Assembly (NCBI GenBank): GCA_016791475.1
Contig: JAEUWI010000038.1
Coordinates: 1 to 64,000 of the forward strand
Length of the DNA: 64,000 nt
Direction: 5' to 3'
From: Candidatus Hydrogenedentota bacterium
GTDB taxonomy: Bacteria; Hydrogenedentota; Hydrogenedentia; Hydrogenedentales; JAEUWI01
Part shown: positions 53,387 through 62,491 of the stretch, piece by piece
How positions within the stretch are numbered: position 1 is the first letter of the stretch
Layout: every line of letters starts with the position of its first letter
The notes under the pieces: generated by a model
Database searches by the model: none
Told to the model about the DNA's origin: nothing
The model's input: only the letters and a program-made list of their open reading frames with translations
Program-made: the position numbers and the translations under genes

Positions 53387-55930
53387 TTATCCGTTCAGGT
53401 GCGACATGGTGTAGGCATTGCGGGTGCGGCGGCGGTTCACCAGGAAGACGATACCCGTGCCGGCGATAACCACGTTGGCCAGACCATAGTTGATCACGCG
53501 CCAGAAGGACTTGGTGCCGTCCGACGGGCGGTCGATAACCCGGTTGACCGGCTTGCGGCCGCGCACCAGGGCCAGGTTCTCGTTCAGTGTGACGGCGTCG
53601 ACACTGTTGAGGAACAGATCCAGGTTGGCATCCTGCAGGAAGTTCTTACGGAAGGTTTCCGAGCAGCCAAGCAGTACCAACTGGCCGGGCTTCGGCTCGA
53701 CGGCAGCCGCGGGTTCTTCGGGCGCGTCATCCTCCGGCACAGGCGGCTGGCCGAACTGGCTCTGGGGATCGGCCTTGGGCCAAGCGGGACGTTCCGCACC
53801 GGCAAAGGCGTCGGGGAACTGACCCTTCACCACCGCCATCAACGGGAAGGCCTTGCGCTCGGCGTTGGCCGGTTCTTCGAAGGTGGTCGCCGTGATGGGG
53901 TCGGCGGCGGGCACCTCCCAGGCACTCTCACTGGAGCTCATGACCACCTTGGCCTCGAGGTTATGCTCTTTCAACTTTTCCTCGTTGATATCGAGGGCGG
54001 TGCCCCAGAGGTAGAAGATGGAGGAAAGGCGGTTGGTGATGGCCGTGTCCTGCGCCATGGAACTGCTGTTCACGAGAATGTGCATGGGCAGATTGATCTG
54101 CTGCGGTCCTCGCAGGAGATCCTGCAGGGAATTGCCGCCCGCCTGAATGGAGAGGGGCACCTTGTTGGTGTCCATCAGGATGTCCTTGCTGACGCCCAGA
54201 CCGTATTTCTCCAGCAGTTCGTTGATGCCGGGATTCTCTTCGCGCTTGTTCACGCTCAGGCCGCGCGCCGTGGGCTGGTAGTCCCACTCGTAGTTCTGCA
54301 CGGCGATGATAACGGACTTGCCGCTCTGGATCGCGCGATTGATCTCCCAGCGCTGGCGCTCATTGAGGCTGCGGGGATTGATCACGGCCAGGGTGTCGTA
54401 CTCCGCGGGCAGGGGGCTTTCCTTGGTCAGCTCCACGCGCTCGACGGTGTACTTTTCATATTCCAGCACCTGCTGGAGGTATTCATAGGGATCTTCGCTC
54501 TCGGGAATCGGCTGCCCCATCTGCATGAGGATCTGCTTCATCTGGGGATCGATATTGACCGCTTCTTTCGGCGCGACCAGGGCGACCACCGGCTGTTTTT
54601 CACGGGTCATCTTGTGGACGGTGCTGACCAGGCGGTACTCCAGTTCTTCCAGGCTCTGGGGCACGATCTGCGGAATGATCTCTTCCGCCTTGTCCTTGTA
54701 GCCCACGCCGATGCTGGAATAGACCAGCTTGCTCGTCACTTCGTCCTTGCTCATGGCCTGGACGTTGAAGGGCTGAACACCCTTTTCAAGCATGCGCTTT
54801 TCGATAGCTTCGTCTTCGGTCTTCTCCCCTTCTTCTTTCTTCTCTTCGCCGTCCGGCCCCGCGATCTTTTCGGGATCGGCCATGGCGTTGGCGACGTTCA
54901 TGGGGATGGTCTTGTACTCCAGCTTGCCGCCGGAGGCCACGCGCATCTCTTCGAGCTTATCCTTGATGTCCTGCTCGAGTTCCTTCATGCCCGTGGGCAT
55001 TTCGGACTGGGGCGTGATGTACAGGTTCAACTGAACCGGGGTATCCAGCTCGGAGAGGATGTTCTTCGAGGCCTGCGAGATGGTGTAGATTTTGTCCTGC
55101 GTCAGGTCGAAGCGCAGCAGGCTGGTGCCGGCCATCAGGAAGTTAAAGAGCAGGCCGATGGCGACGCTCATCACCAGCGAACCGGTGAAGATGGCCCGGG
55201 CGCCGGGGCGATTGCGCCCATCGATATACATGACGTTGAGCACGAGGAACACAGCGGTCCAAACGAGGAAATAGACCACGTCCGCCAGATCGATTACCCC
55301 GCGTGTGAAGGGACCGTAGTGGCCGAAGAGCCCGAGGAGATCGGACAGGAGCGAGCCGAGGCCGGGCATGCGGTCATCGATGTAGGAAGCGATGAAGGAG
55401 GTGCCCACCAGGAAGAAGCTGAAGCAGGTCAGCAGCGTGACCGCGAAGGCTACGATCTGGTCCTTGAAAAAGCCCGAGAAGAAAATACCCATGGACAGGA
55501 AGAAACCGCCCAGGAGCAGGGTGCCGAAGTAGCCGCCGAAGATGGCGCCGAGATCGGGCTTGCCCAGGGAGATCAGCATGGCCGGGACCGTCACCGTGCT
55601 GAGCAGGGTCAGCGCGAAGAAGATGAACGCGGCGAAGAACTTGCCCAGCACGAGCTCCCGCGCTTCCATGGGGAAGGTGAGGAGCATTTCCCAGGTGTTT
55701 TCCTTGCGCTCTTCGGCCCATACCCGCATGGTAACGGCGGGCATGAACACGCAGAGAAGCAACGGAAGATTGTCGAAATAGGGCCGCATGTCGGCCATGG
55801 GGAAGGAGAAGAAGGAGGTTATGTAGAGCCCCACGCTGATGGTGACGAAGACCATCATGAAGATATAGCCGACGGGGGAAGTAAAGTACGCGCCAAGGTC
55901 GCGGCGCATAATGGCTTTAATGTTATTCAT
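53387..55930 (-). CDS. GldF-GldG fusion: ABC-2 permease joined to auxiliary domain
   Basis: An 847-residue inner-membrane protein. Residues 1-240 are an ABC-2-type permease with six hydrophobic helices (opening AIMRRDLGAYFTSPVGYIFM, then EERKENTWEMLLTFPM), as in GldF. A seventh helix (about 258-278) begins a GldG-like part: RFDLTQDKIYTISQASKNILSELDTPVQLNLYIT, then the large periplasmic ABC-transporter auxiliary domain and a C-terminal helix (VVIAGTGIVFLVNRRR). In Bacteroidetes GldF and GldG are separate proteins required for gliding; fused forms occur in other phyla, where the role is unknown. The ATPase gene is 13 bp upstream. Confidence 0.9.
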   Translation of the reverse strand: MNNIKAIMRRDLGAYFTSPVGYIFMMVFVTISVGLYITSFFSFPMADMRPYFDNLPLLLCVFMPAVTMRVWAEERKENTWEMLLTFPMEARELVLGKFFAAFIFFALTLLSTVTVPAMLISLGKPDLGAIFGGYFGTLLLGGFFLSMGIFFSGFFKDQIVAFAVTLLTCFSFFLVGTSFIASYIDDRMPGLGSLLSDLLGLFGHYGPFTRGVIDLADVVYFLVWTAVFLVLNVMYIDGRNRPGARAIFTGSLVMSVAIGLLFNFLMAGTSLLRFDLTQDKIYTISQASKNILSELDTPVQLNLYITPQSEMPTGMKELEQDIKDKLEEMRVASGGKLEYKTIPMNVANAMADPEKIAGPDGEEKKEEGEKTEDEAIEKRMLEKGVQPFNVQAMSKDEVTSKLVYSSIGVGYKDKAEEIIPQIVPQSLEELEYRLVSTVHKMTREKQPVVALVAPKEAVNIDPQMKQILMQMGQPIPESEDPYEYLQQVLEYEKYTVERVELTKESPLPAEYDTLAVINPRSLNERQRWEINRAIQSGKSVIIAVQNYEWDYQPTARGLSVNKREENPGINELLEKYGLGVSKDILMDTNKVPLSIQAGGNSLQDLLRGPQQINLPMHILVNSSSMAQDTAITNRLSSIFYLWGTALDINEEKLKEHNLEAKVVMSSSESAWEVPAADPITATTFEEPANAERKAFPLMAVVKGQFPDAFAGAERPAWPKADPQSQFGQPPVPEDDAPEEPAAAVEPKPGQLVLLGCSETFRKNFLQDANLDLFLNSVDAVTLNENLALVRGRKPVNRVIDRPSDGTKSFWRVINYGLANVVIAGTGIVFLVNRRRTRNAYTMSHLNG

Positions 55931-55943
55931 GCGTCCGTATCCT

Positions 55944-56891
55944 TCAGTTAGCCGCCTTGGCCGCTTTTTCGGTCAAGGTGAGGAAGGTTTCCTCGAGGGT
56001 GAGGGGCTTGTCGCCCAATTGTTTCACCTGCCACTTTTCCGCCTGGGCCAGATTGTTGATCTCGCGCCAGGGGCTCACGCCCGTCTTGGAGAAGAGCAGG
56101 AAGGAAGGACAACCGCCTTCTTCCCCGATGCTGTCCACGTGGGTGATGCCGTCGAGCTTCTTGAGCTTGGGCAGGATCTCGTCGCGGTTGCCTTCGACGG
56201 AAAACGCCGTCCGCTCGTTGTCCTTGGCCTTGTGGCGCAGTTCGTCGAGCGTGCCGTCGCCCACGATCTGGCCGCGGTTGATAATGACGATGCGGTCCGC
56301 GGTGGTTTCCACTTCATGAAGGATGTGGGTGGAGAGGATAACCGTCTTCTCTTTGGCAAGATCGCTGATGAGCGCGCGAATCTCCAGGATCTGGTGGGGG
56401 TCCAGGCCGGAGGTGGGCTCGTCGAGGATGACGACTTCGGGGTCATGGATCAGGGCCTGGGCGATACCAGTACGCTGCTTGTAACCTTTGGACAGCTCGC
56501 GGATGACCTTGCGGTACATGGGGCGCAGGCCGGTCACGTCGAGCACCACATTGACCCGCTCCTTGAGCTTGTCGCCCGAGAGGCCGCGGGCGCTGCCCAC
56601 GAAGTCCAGGTAGGTTTTCACCTCCATGTCCATATAGAGAGGAAGCACTTCGGGAAGGTACCCGATTTTCTTGCGCACCGCCACGGGATCCTTCAGGACA
56701 TCCACGCCGGCCACAATGGCGCTGCCGCCGCTGGGGTACAAATAGGTGGTGAGAATTTTCATCGTGGTGGACTTGCCGGCGCCGTTGGGCCCCAGCAAAC
56801 CGACGACCTCGCCGCGGTTCACCTCGAACGAGACGTCATTGAGGGCCCGCACCGGCCCATAATGCATCGTCAGTCCATTTGCCTTGATCAT
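55944..56891 (-). CDS. ABC transporter ATP-binding protein (GldA-like)
   Basis: A 315-residue ATPase. Walker A GPNGAGKST near residue 36, Q-loop region YLPEVLPLYMDMEVKTYL, signature LSKGYKQRTGIAQAL (with Lys for the usual Gly-Gln variants), Walker B VVILDEPTSGLDP, H-loop STHILHEVE, and a C-terminal accessory domain of about 90 residues. Pairs with the fused permease encoded 13 bp downstream. First gene of the ATPase - permease/GldG - DUF4340 - HtrA operon, transcribed from the region around 56.9-57.2 kb. Confidence 0.94.
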   Translation of the reverse strand: MIKANGLTMHYGPVRALNDVSFEVNRGEVVGLLGPNGAGKSTTMKILTTYLYPSGGSAIVAGVDVLKDPVAVRKKIGYLPEVLPLYMDMEVKTYLDFVGSARGLSGDKLKERVNVVLDVTGLRPMYRKVIRELSKGYKQRTGIAQALIHDPEVVILDEPTSGLDPHQILEIRALISDLAKEKTVILSTHILHEVETTADRIVIINRGQIVGDGTLDELRHKAKDNERTAFSVEGNRDEILPKLKKLDGITHVDSIGEEGGCPSFLLFSKTGVSPWREINNLAQAEKWQVKQLGDKPLTLEETFLTLTEKAAKAAN

Positions 56892-57295
56892 GGTGAGCTA
56901 ATCTCCTTAACTCCGCAAAAAAGTTTGCCGGGCCAAAATGGCACGACCGTAGAACCCCCGTTCATACCCTCTCCAGGATAGACACGGAGAAGGAAGCAAA
57001 TCTCATACCAAGGGCCGCAACCGGAGAAAACCCCAGTGACCTTGGTCTTAACGGGGAGTTGGGCAGTGTAGCATGGGTTTCCGGGGTGCCGCAATTCGGG
57101 TTCCCGCCCGATCTGGGACACGGTCTGCCCGATTTGGGACATGGGATTTGATGCGGGGGGGTACCGGTGGGCTACATGAAGTTGTAAAGCACCTCGGCAG
57201 CAATTCGGGTCCTCCCATGGGGATGCGTCCTACGAATAAAACTTTGCCGCGCACGGTAGATTACCATGCGTTTGAGGACTCAAACGTCCTTCAGT
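56892..57295. other. Intergenic region upstream of the GldA-like operon
   Basis: About 400 bp without a gene. Contains an imperfect direct repeat CCCGAT(C/T)TGGGACA(C/T)GG at 57107-57123 and 57128-57144, 21 bp apart, and two copies of GCAATTCGGGT (57091 and 57200). Promoter and operator of the GldA-like operon are expected here. Confidence 0.55.
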
Positions 57296-57579
57296 CTAAA
57301 CCCAGCCACCCGACCAGACCGCGAAAAACCAGCCCTCCTCCGGGTGGGCCGTTAACGTGATCTGCTTGCCCGGTTTGATGTCCTCGGTGAACACATGGGC
57401 GTCTGGGGATCACCCCCGGTGGAGACCGGTCCCTGGCCGCCGCTGGTAACCGTCAGAGTGTTCTGGTAAAACACCGCCGTCACCGACTGATCGCTGTCTA
57501 TCTCGATGGCTGCCGGATTGTCCGACGTGTTGATCGCGCCCGTCCACTCATTGAAGCCCCAGCCCGGCACCGCCAAAAT
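57296..57579 (-). pseudogene. Frameshifted fragment of an InlB-like repeat protein
   Basis: Read on the minus strand from 57579, the frame encodes AVPGWGFNEWTGAINTSDN and DQSVTAVFYQNTLTV, closely matching repeats 7-8 of the large InlB-like protein encoded at 59010-62477 (AVPAANWGFKEWTGAINTTDN, DQSVTAVFYQVELTV). Near 57395-57405 the homology jumps to another frame, which continues VFTEDIKPGKQITLTAHPEEG then WFFAVWSGGWV and stops at 57296. The intact repeat has TEQYAPGQDVLLTAVPADG then WFFKEWSGG at the same place. There is no start codon or signal peptide; the homology begins within about 10 bp of the stop codon of the neighbouring gene. Confidence 0.85.
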
Positions 57580-58959
57580 CTATCGTCCGAACGGGTTCCA
57601 ATACCACATTCCATCAATACTGCGCATCACCACCAACAAGTCGCCATTCTCGGAAAATGTAAAGTGACGCGCCTTCATCAAGTCCTCGTATTGTGGTATT
57701 CGTTCCTCCGCAATCGCCCGGGAATCGGCCAAGGATACGACGACAAGTATGTCATTGTCGCCGCTGTCAATCTCCCCAACGCTCGGAGTTCCAAACGCCA
57801 GCTTATCGCCCAGTGCCTCCAGTACCTCCCGCTGGGGCTCAAAGATGCGCTCGACGGCCTTCGCATAAGCTTCACTATCGATGTCCCATGAGCGAACGAC
57901 TTCACCCGGGAACGGTTTGCCCATCAGTAGAAAATGCTCAGAAGCAAACGCCTTGTATTTCCGATCGAGAATATTCTCGCGAATCTGGAGGAAGGCATTT
58001 TCCGCTTTGACACTTATCTCTCTAAATCGTTCCTTCGTGGCGAGATCGGGAGCCAAGTCTGGCGAGGTGAGTTCTACGGTTAGTCGGCCGTGAAAGTCCA
58101 ATATTTCTGGTACTGAGTACCTATCGGTTCTAGAGACATCTGCGCTATCGGCGGTCTGCGTTTGCTTCTCATCTTCCCCCGTCCCCCGTTCTCTGAACTG
58201 ATTCGCCCTGCGCCGCAGATAGATCTTTCGCTCTGAGTCCATCGGCACCAACTCCTCATCTAGTTCTCCTAGATAGGAGGCGTAATCGTTCTTGAGGCCG
58301 TTAAGTTTTAAAAGTTGCGCATCTGTTATCAAAATACCTGCGCCCAACAGCTTGCTTTGAATAAATCGCGGCAGTTCACCTGTCTCATTTGGGTTCAATC
58401 GCTGCATAATGCGTGCCGCAATAAACAGTCCTTCGTACGGAAGTCCGTCAATATACGTCTCCCATACCAAATCGCGCTCCGTCCAATACTTCAGGTCGTT
58501 CATTTGTCGGATTACTTCTCTGGCTCCGGGAACGTCATTCCCGACCATCACGTTCAGCGCGCCCATGGCTTCATAGAATGTCAGATACTCTGCTGCATAT
58601 CTCGCGCCATTCAAAGCCCCCTCCTTTCCGGCAGCAGCGACTGACTTCGCGCTTGAAATCAGGCGCTTCTCAACAAACTGAACGTCTTCCTCGGAATCCG
58701 CCAGCATTCCGAATACGCCGATCATCGAGACGTGTGTTCGAGCGTCGGCAGAGTCATACGTCGATTTTATGAAGGCCTTGGCACCGGGATCCAACATTTC
58801 ACGTTCAATACGTCCATTCTGACGCCATCCAATCCCACTTACCGCCAAACCAACCGACTCTTCGACGTCTAACGCTACACTGATCGCGGTCTGAGTCAGC
58901 GTCAAGAAGAATATCGGCAAAAGCCATTGAATTAGGTTCTTCTGGTAAACGAATCTCAT
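57580..58959 (-). CDS. Exported protein of unknown function, AT-richer
   Basis: A 459-residue protein I do not recognise. The N-terminus is a signal peptide or anchor (LIQWLLPIFFLTLTQTAISVAL). The rest is mainly helical and charged, with a helical block (about 60-230), an Arg/Lys-rich segment (RKIYLRRRANQFRERG, about 245-260), an acidic linker, and an alpha/beta end (NDILVVVSLADSRAIAEERI ... GMWYWNPFGR). No catalytic motif is evident. The composition is visibly less GC-rich than the operon on either side, matching only the 3' third of the metzincin gene 50 bp upstream, with which it may have arrived. Its stop codon abuts the repeat fragment at 57579. Confidence 0.75.
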   Translation of the reverse strand: MRFVYQKNLIQWLLPIFFLTLTQTAISVALDVEESVGLAVSGIGWRQNGRIEREMLDPGAKAFIKSTYDSADARTHVSMIGVFGMLADSEEDVQFVEKRLISSAKSVAAAGKEGALNGARYAAEYLTFYEAMGALNVMVGNDVPGAREVIRQMNDLKYWTERDLVWETYIDGLPYEGLFIAARIMQRLNPNETGELPRFIQSKLLGAGILITDAQLLKLNGLKNDYASYLGELDEELVPMDSERKIYLRRRANQFRERGTGEDEKQTQTADSADVSRTDRYSVPEILDFHGRLTVELTSPDLAPDLATKERFREISVKAENAFLQIRENILDRKYKAFASEHFLLMGKPFPGEVVRSWDIDSEAYAKAVERIFEPQREVLEALGDKLAFGTPSVGEIDSGDNDILVVVSLADSRAIAEERIPQYEDLMKARHFTFSENGDLLVVMRSIDGMWYWNPFGR

Positions 58960-59009
58960 GAATCTACCCTTCTGTCAATCATAGCAACTTACGCAGTTCA
59001 CGCTCATGA

Positions 59010-62000
59010 TTATGGGAAATCATATGCGTCTGCCTCGGCAGGTCCCAAGTGGTCTGAATTTGTATCTGCAGATGGATGCATTATCCATATCGTGGATTCC
59101 GCGTCATCACGATGAAGCAAGCCGAACGAGTGACCGAGTTCATGTGCTTCTATATGCCCCTGCTCGGCAATCGTTTTCATATATGCAAATACAATATTTC
59201 CCGTGTCGCCCATATCGGTCAATGCCGTGGCCCCCCCAATGTCCGTGAGATAATTAAAAATTGCTCCGTTTTGATAGTGCTTATCTCGTTTACTAATATT
59301 CTCTGCCGGATCGGGCCTCGCGTCATCAAGATCACTATCGCCGTCGCTGTCACTATCGGTAACAAAGACTGTCGGTGAACCAGCAACAACTAGTTTCACT
59401 GTCGCCCTGTAGTCGTCTTGGCCATCCTTTCGAATCAGAATTCTAGAAGCGGTCTCAAGCAACCCTTCAAAGCTTGCCATCCCCAATTGCAAGCTCGTAA
59501 TCTTGTCCGAGTACTCAATTGATATGCCTAGTATATTAAGTGCATAGATCAAGAATATCGGAGATTTTCCGATGACATCATCGTTCGGTGTACAAATACC
59601 ATCGTTATCATTATCAATGTAGAAAACGACGCGAGCAAGAAATGTGGGTCCAGCGATGGCTAACATTGTCGAGAAGTCCGCCCCGGTACCCGCAGTCAGG
59701 ATTTCCTCCGCTGCCTGCGGAGGACTGGTTACGCCATCCCGTAACTCGTATCTAAGGTTTGCCGGAATACCCGAGGAAATGTCAATCAGGAAACGGAACG
59801 TACTCCCTGTTTCGTAGTGTTCTTGTTCATTGATAAGCCATAATTCTTCCGAAGGTGCCGACGTGCGCTGCGAGTAAACTGGAAACGGCCCGACGGGGCG
59901 AAACACCGCTGTTATCGATTTGTTACTATTCATCGGGAGATTAAACGAGTTGTTGGTTTCCATACCAGATGGTACGTCTCCTTCCCAATGATCAAAGGCC
60001 CATAGATTGCTTGCTGTCGCGACAAGACTCACTGTGGAATTGTACGCATACGTCTCCGAAAACGGCAGTTCCTGCACGCCTCCCGGTAGATTGACACTTA
60101 CACTGCCCTCGCCCTCCTTATCAACGTCCAGCGTCGCCTGGGCGAATACCGCCGTCACCGTCTTTGAACTGTGCATGGTGGTCGTGGCCGTGGTACCCGA
60201 GGGGTTCACCTCGCCTATCCACTGTTTGAAGCCCCAGCCTGGGGCCGCCGTGGCCTGGAGTGTGACTGGGTCGCCTGTGCTGTAGCCTTCCGTAAAGGGG
60301 ACCGATACTTGACCACCCGGCGGCGACGCCGTCACGTTGCCCTCGCCCTGCTTCTGCACCGTGAGTTCGATACGCTCGAAGAGCGCGTGGACGGTCTTGT
60401 CTTCCGTCATGTCGACCTGAATCGAGCCCGAAGTCCCAACGGCACCGCCGGACCATTCCTTGAAGAACCAGCCATCCGCCGGGACCGCCGTCAGCAGGAC
60501 ATCCTGCCCCGGCGCGTACTGCTCCGTGAAGGTCGGCTCCTCCGTGTTCCCATGGGGCACCGTGGTCACTTCGCCCTCGCCGGTCTTCGTCACCGTAAGT
60601 TCCACCTGGTAAAAGACCGCCGTGACCGACTGATCTCCGTCCATCTCCACTTCGACGGGGTTGTCCGTGGTGTTGATGGCCCCGGTCCACTCCTTGAAGC
60701 CCCAATTCGCGGCGGGGACGGCTTCAATGGTGATGGGGTCCGCCACATTCGGATCGCCCGGGCGACAGCCCCTTGTGGTGGCCGAGAGCACTTCGCCCGC
60801 AGGGCTCGTTCCAATGGTCCCCTCGCCTTCCTTACCCATGGTAAGCACGGCCTGTTCGAAGACGGCGGTGACCGACTTTTCGGCATCCATGTCTATCGAT
60901 ATGCTCGTGGTGTCCGTTGCCCCCTCCACGTCGCCGGTCCACTCCTTGAAGCCCCAGTTCGCGACTTCCACCGCGGTCAAGGTCACAGATTGGGGGTCCT
61001 CGACGGTCGAAAGCGGGTAGACTTCGGTGTGCGGATACTCCTCTACACCGGGCGTCACGATGGGCGGACTGATAGTCACTTTCCCTGTGCCCTGGGTGTC
61101 GACCGTCAACGCGATCTGCTCGAAGACCGCCGTTACCGAAGCATCCTCCAGAATCGGCTCCGAGGTGGTTGTTGCTTCCGCGCCTGTGACAATCCCGGTC
61201 CACTCTTTAAAGGCCCAGCCGGGGTCTGGCGTGGCGGTAAAGGCCACTTCGGCTCCAAAGGCAAAACCTCTTTTTGTTTCCGAAATCTCTTTACCCGTTG
61301 GCGCGGTCGAGACGCTCCCGCTTCCCTCGACGTTGATGGTCACCTCAACCTGCGCGAAGACCGCCGTCACGGACTTGGCCGCATCCATCACCACCTCAAT
61401 CGCCGCCGCATCCGCCGGGGCCTCCACATCGCCCGTCCACTCTTTGAAGCCCCAATTGGCGTCGGTCGGCGATGCGACCAAATCAACCTTTGGGGGATCC
61501 TGCGGGTCGGCGGAGGCGTACTTCTCCGTATGGGGATATTCCTCTTCCTCCGGCGTGATATCCGGCGGGTCGATATGGACCACGCCTTTGCCTTCCGTGT
61601 CCACGGTCAGCTCCACCTCCTCGAAGACCGCCGTAACCTGCTCTTCGCCGTTTACATCAATGGTCGCGGGATTCTCGGTGCCGGTATGGTCACCGGTCCA
61701 CTCCTTGAAGGCCCAGCCGACATTGGGATAGGCGGTGGCGATCGTCTGTTTGGAATTGATGGCGTCGGAAAAAGCCACCGTGAAGGGTTCGTCGTCGGTC
61801 TGGTTGGGCGGGGTTACGTTGACCGAACCCGCGCCCGCTGGATCCATGTTTACGGTGAGGTTAATCGGCTCGAAGACCGCCGTCACCGTCTTGTCCGCGC
61901 TCAAGCCGATGATCTTGCTGGGCGAAGTGCCGCTCGCATCGCCCGTCCACTCTACGAAAGCCCAGCCCGTGGGTGGGTGGGCGATGAGCACCACGGAAGC

Positions 62001-62477
62001 GTTGACGGGGTAGGAGCGGGAAAAGGTCGGCGTCAAGGTTTCGCCCGGCGGGTAGCCCTGGACATAGATTTGGACCTGGCCCGTTCCCTGCTTGTGGACC
62101 GTCAGCGTCGGCTGTTTAAAAATCGCCACAGCCATCTTGTTCGACGACATGGTAATGGTACGTGTAAGGCCGCTCCCACTGACATTGCCTTCCCAGTGAT
62201 CAAAATACCAGCCACTGGCGGGCGTTGCCGTGAGGGTAACTTGCTTATCTTTCGCATAGGACTTTGACGTATCGTCGCTGTACGTCTCGTCCGGTGGATC
62301 GAGATGGACCGTGCCCGCGCCGTGGATCTCGAGCGTAAGGACATAGGACGTGCCGCCGCCGCCGCCATTGGCCCAGACGGCGGGCAGCAGGCCCCGCGCA
62401 CCCCAGAGCAGCAGCACGGCTGTGGCTGCGAAAGCGGGCAGCACGGCGATAGCGACTTGGCGCTTGCGATGAGTCAT
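59010..62477 (-). CDS. Exported ten-repeat InlB-like protein with C-terminal metzincin motif
   Basis: A 1155-residue protein. Signal peptide (KRQVAIAVLPAFAATAVLLLWGA), short Gly-rich segment, then ten divergent InlB B-repeat-like units of about 75-85 residues (about 45-865), each with a W-x-F-x-x-W-x-G core (GFKEWTG, FDHWEG) and a closing KSVTAVF-type strand. A C-terminal region of about 290 residues contains a calcium-type Asp run (DSDSDGDSDLDDARPD) and, at residues 1112-1122, HELGHSFGLLH, the HExxHxxGxxH zinc motif of metzincin proteases, with Met1133 in IWIMHPS as the Met-turn. So it is probably a surface or secreted metalloprotease on a repeat stalk. The ATG at 62477 lies 15 bp from the preceding stop, with a G-rich ribosome binding site. 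The 3' part, from about 60.1 kb, is AT-richer. Confidence 0.87.
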   Translation of the reverse strand: MTHRKRQVAIAVLPAFAATAVLLLWGARGLLPAVWANGGGGGTSYVLTLEIHGAGTVHLDPPDETYSDDTSKSYAKDKQVTLTATPASGWYFDHWEGNVSGSGLTRTITMSSNKMAVAIFKQPTLTVHKQGTGQVQIYVQGYPPGETLTPTFSRSYPVNASVVLIAHPPTGWAFVEWTGDASGTSPSKIIGLSADKTVTAVFEPINLTVNMDPAGAGSVNVTPPNQTDDEPFTVAFSDAINSKQTIATAYPNVGWAFKEWTGDHTGTENPATIDVNGEEQVTAVFEEVELTVDTEGKGVVHIDPPDITPEEEEYPHTEKYASADPQDPPKVDLVASPTDANWGFKEWTGDVEAPADAAAIEVVMDAAKSVTAVFAQVEVTINVEGSGSVSTAPTGKEISETKRGFAFGAEVAFTATPDPGWAFKEWTGIVTGAEATTTSEPILEDASVTAVFEQIALTVDTQGTGKVTISPPIVTPGVEEYPHTEVYPLSTVEDPQSVTLTAVEVANWGFKEWTGDVEGATDTTSISIDMDAEKSVTAVFEQAVLTMGKEGEGTIGTSPAGEVLSATTRGCRPGDPNVADPITIEAVPAANWGFKEWTGAINTTDNPVEVEMDGDQSVTAVFYQVELTVTKTGEGEVTTVPHGNTEEPTFTEQYAPGQDVLLTAVPADGWFFKEWSGGAVGTSGSIQVDMTEDKTVHALFERIELTVQKQGEGNVTASPPGGQVSVPFTEGYSTGDPVTLQATAAPGWGFKQWIGEVNPSGTTATTTMHSSKTVTAVFAQATLDVDKEGEGSVSVNLPGGVQELPFSETYAYNSTVSLVATASNLWAFDHWEGDVPSGMETNNSFNLPMNSNKSITAVFRPVGPFPVYSQRTSAPSEELWLINEQEHYETGSTFRFLIDISSGIPANLRYELRDGVTSPPQAAEEILTAGTGADFSTMLAIAGPTFLARVVFYIDNDNDGICTPNDDVIGKSPIFLIYALNILGISIEYSDKITSLQLGMASFEGLLETASRILIRKDGQDDYRATVKLVVAGSPTVFVTDSDSDGDSDLDDARPDPAENISKRDKHYQNGAIFNYLTDIGGATALTDMGDTGNIVFAYMKTIAEQGHIEAHELGHSFGLLHRDDAESTIWIMHPSADTNSDHLGPAEADAYDFP

Positions 62478-62491
62478 GACGTGTCCCCCCT

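Noticed and set aside
53306..55951. An 881-codon plus-strand frame opposite the GldF-GldG fusion gene
   Set aside because: Same GC-driven shadow effect; His-, Gly- and Glu-rich low-quality translation with no motif or ribosome binding site.
53387..56891. Gliding motility assigned from GldA/GldF/GldG similarity
   Set aside because: Only the ABC transporter part is present; no other gliding or type IX secretion gene is in the window, so no motility claim is made.
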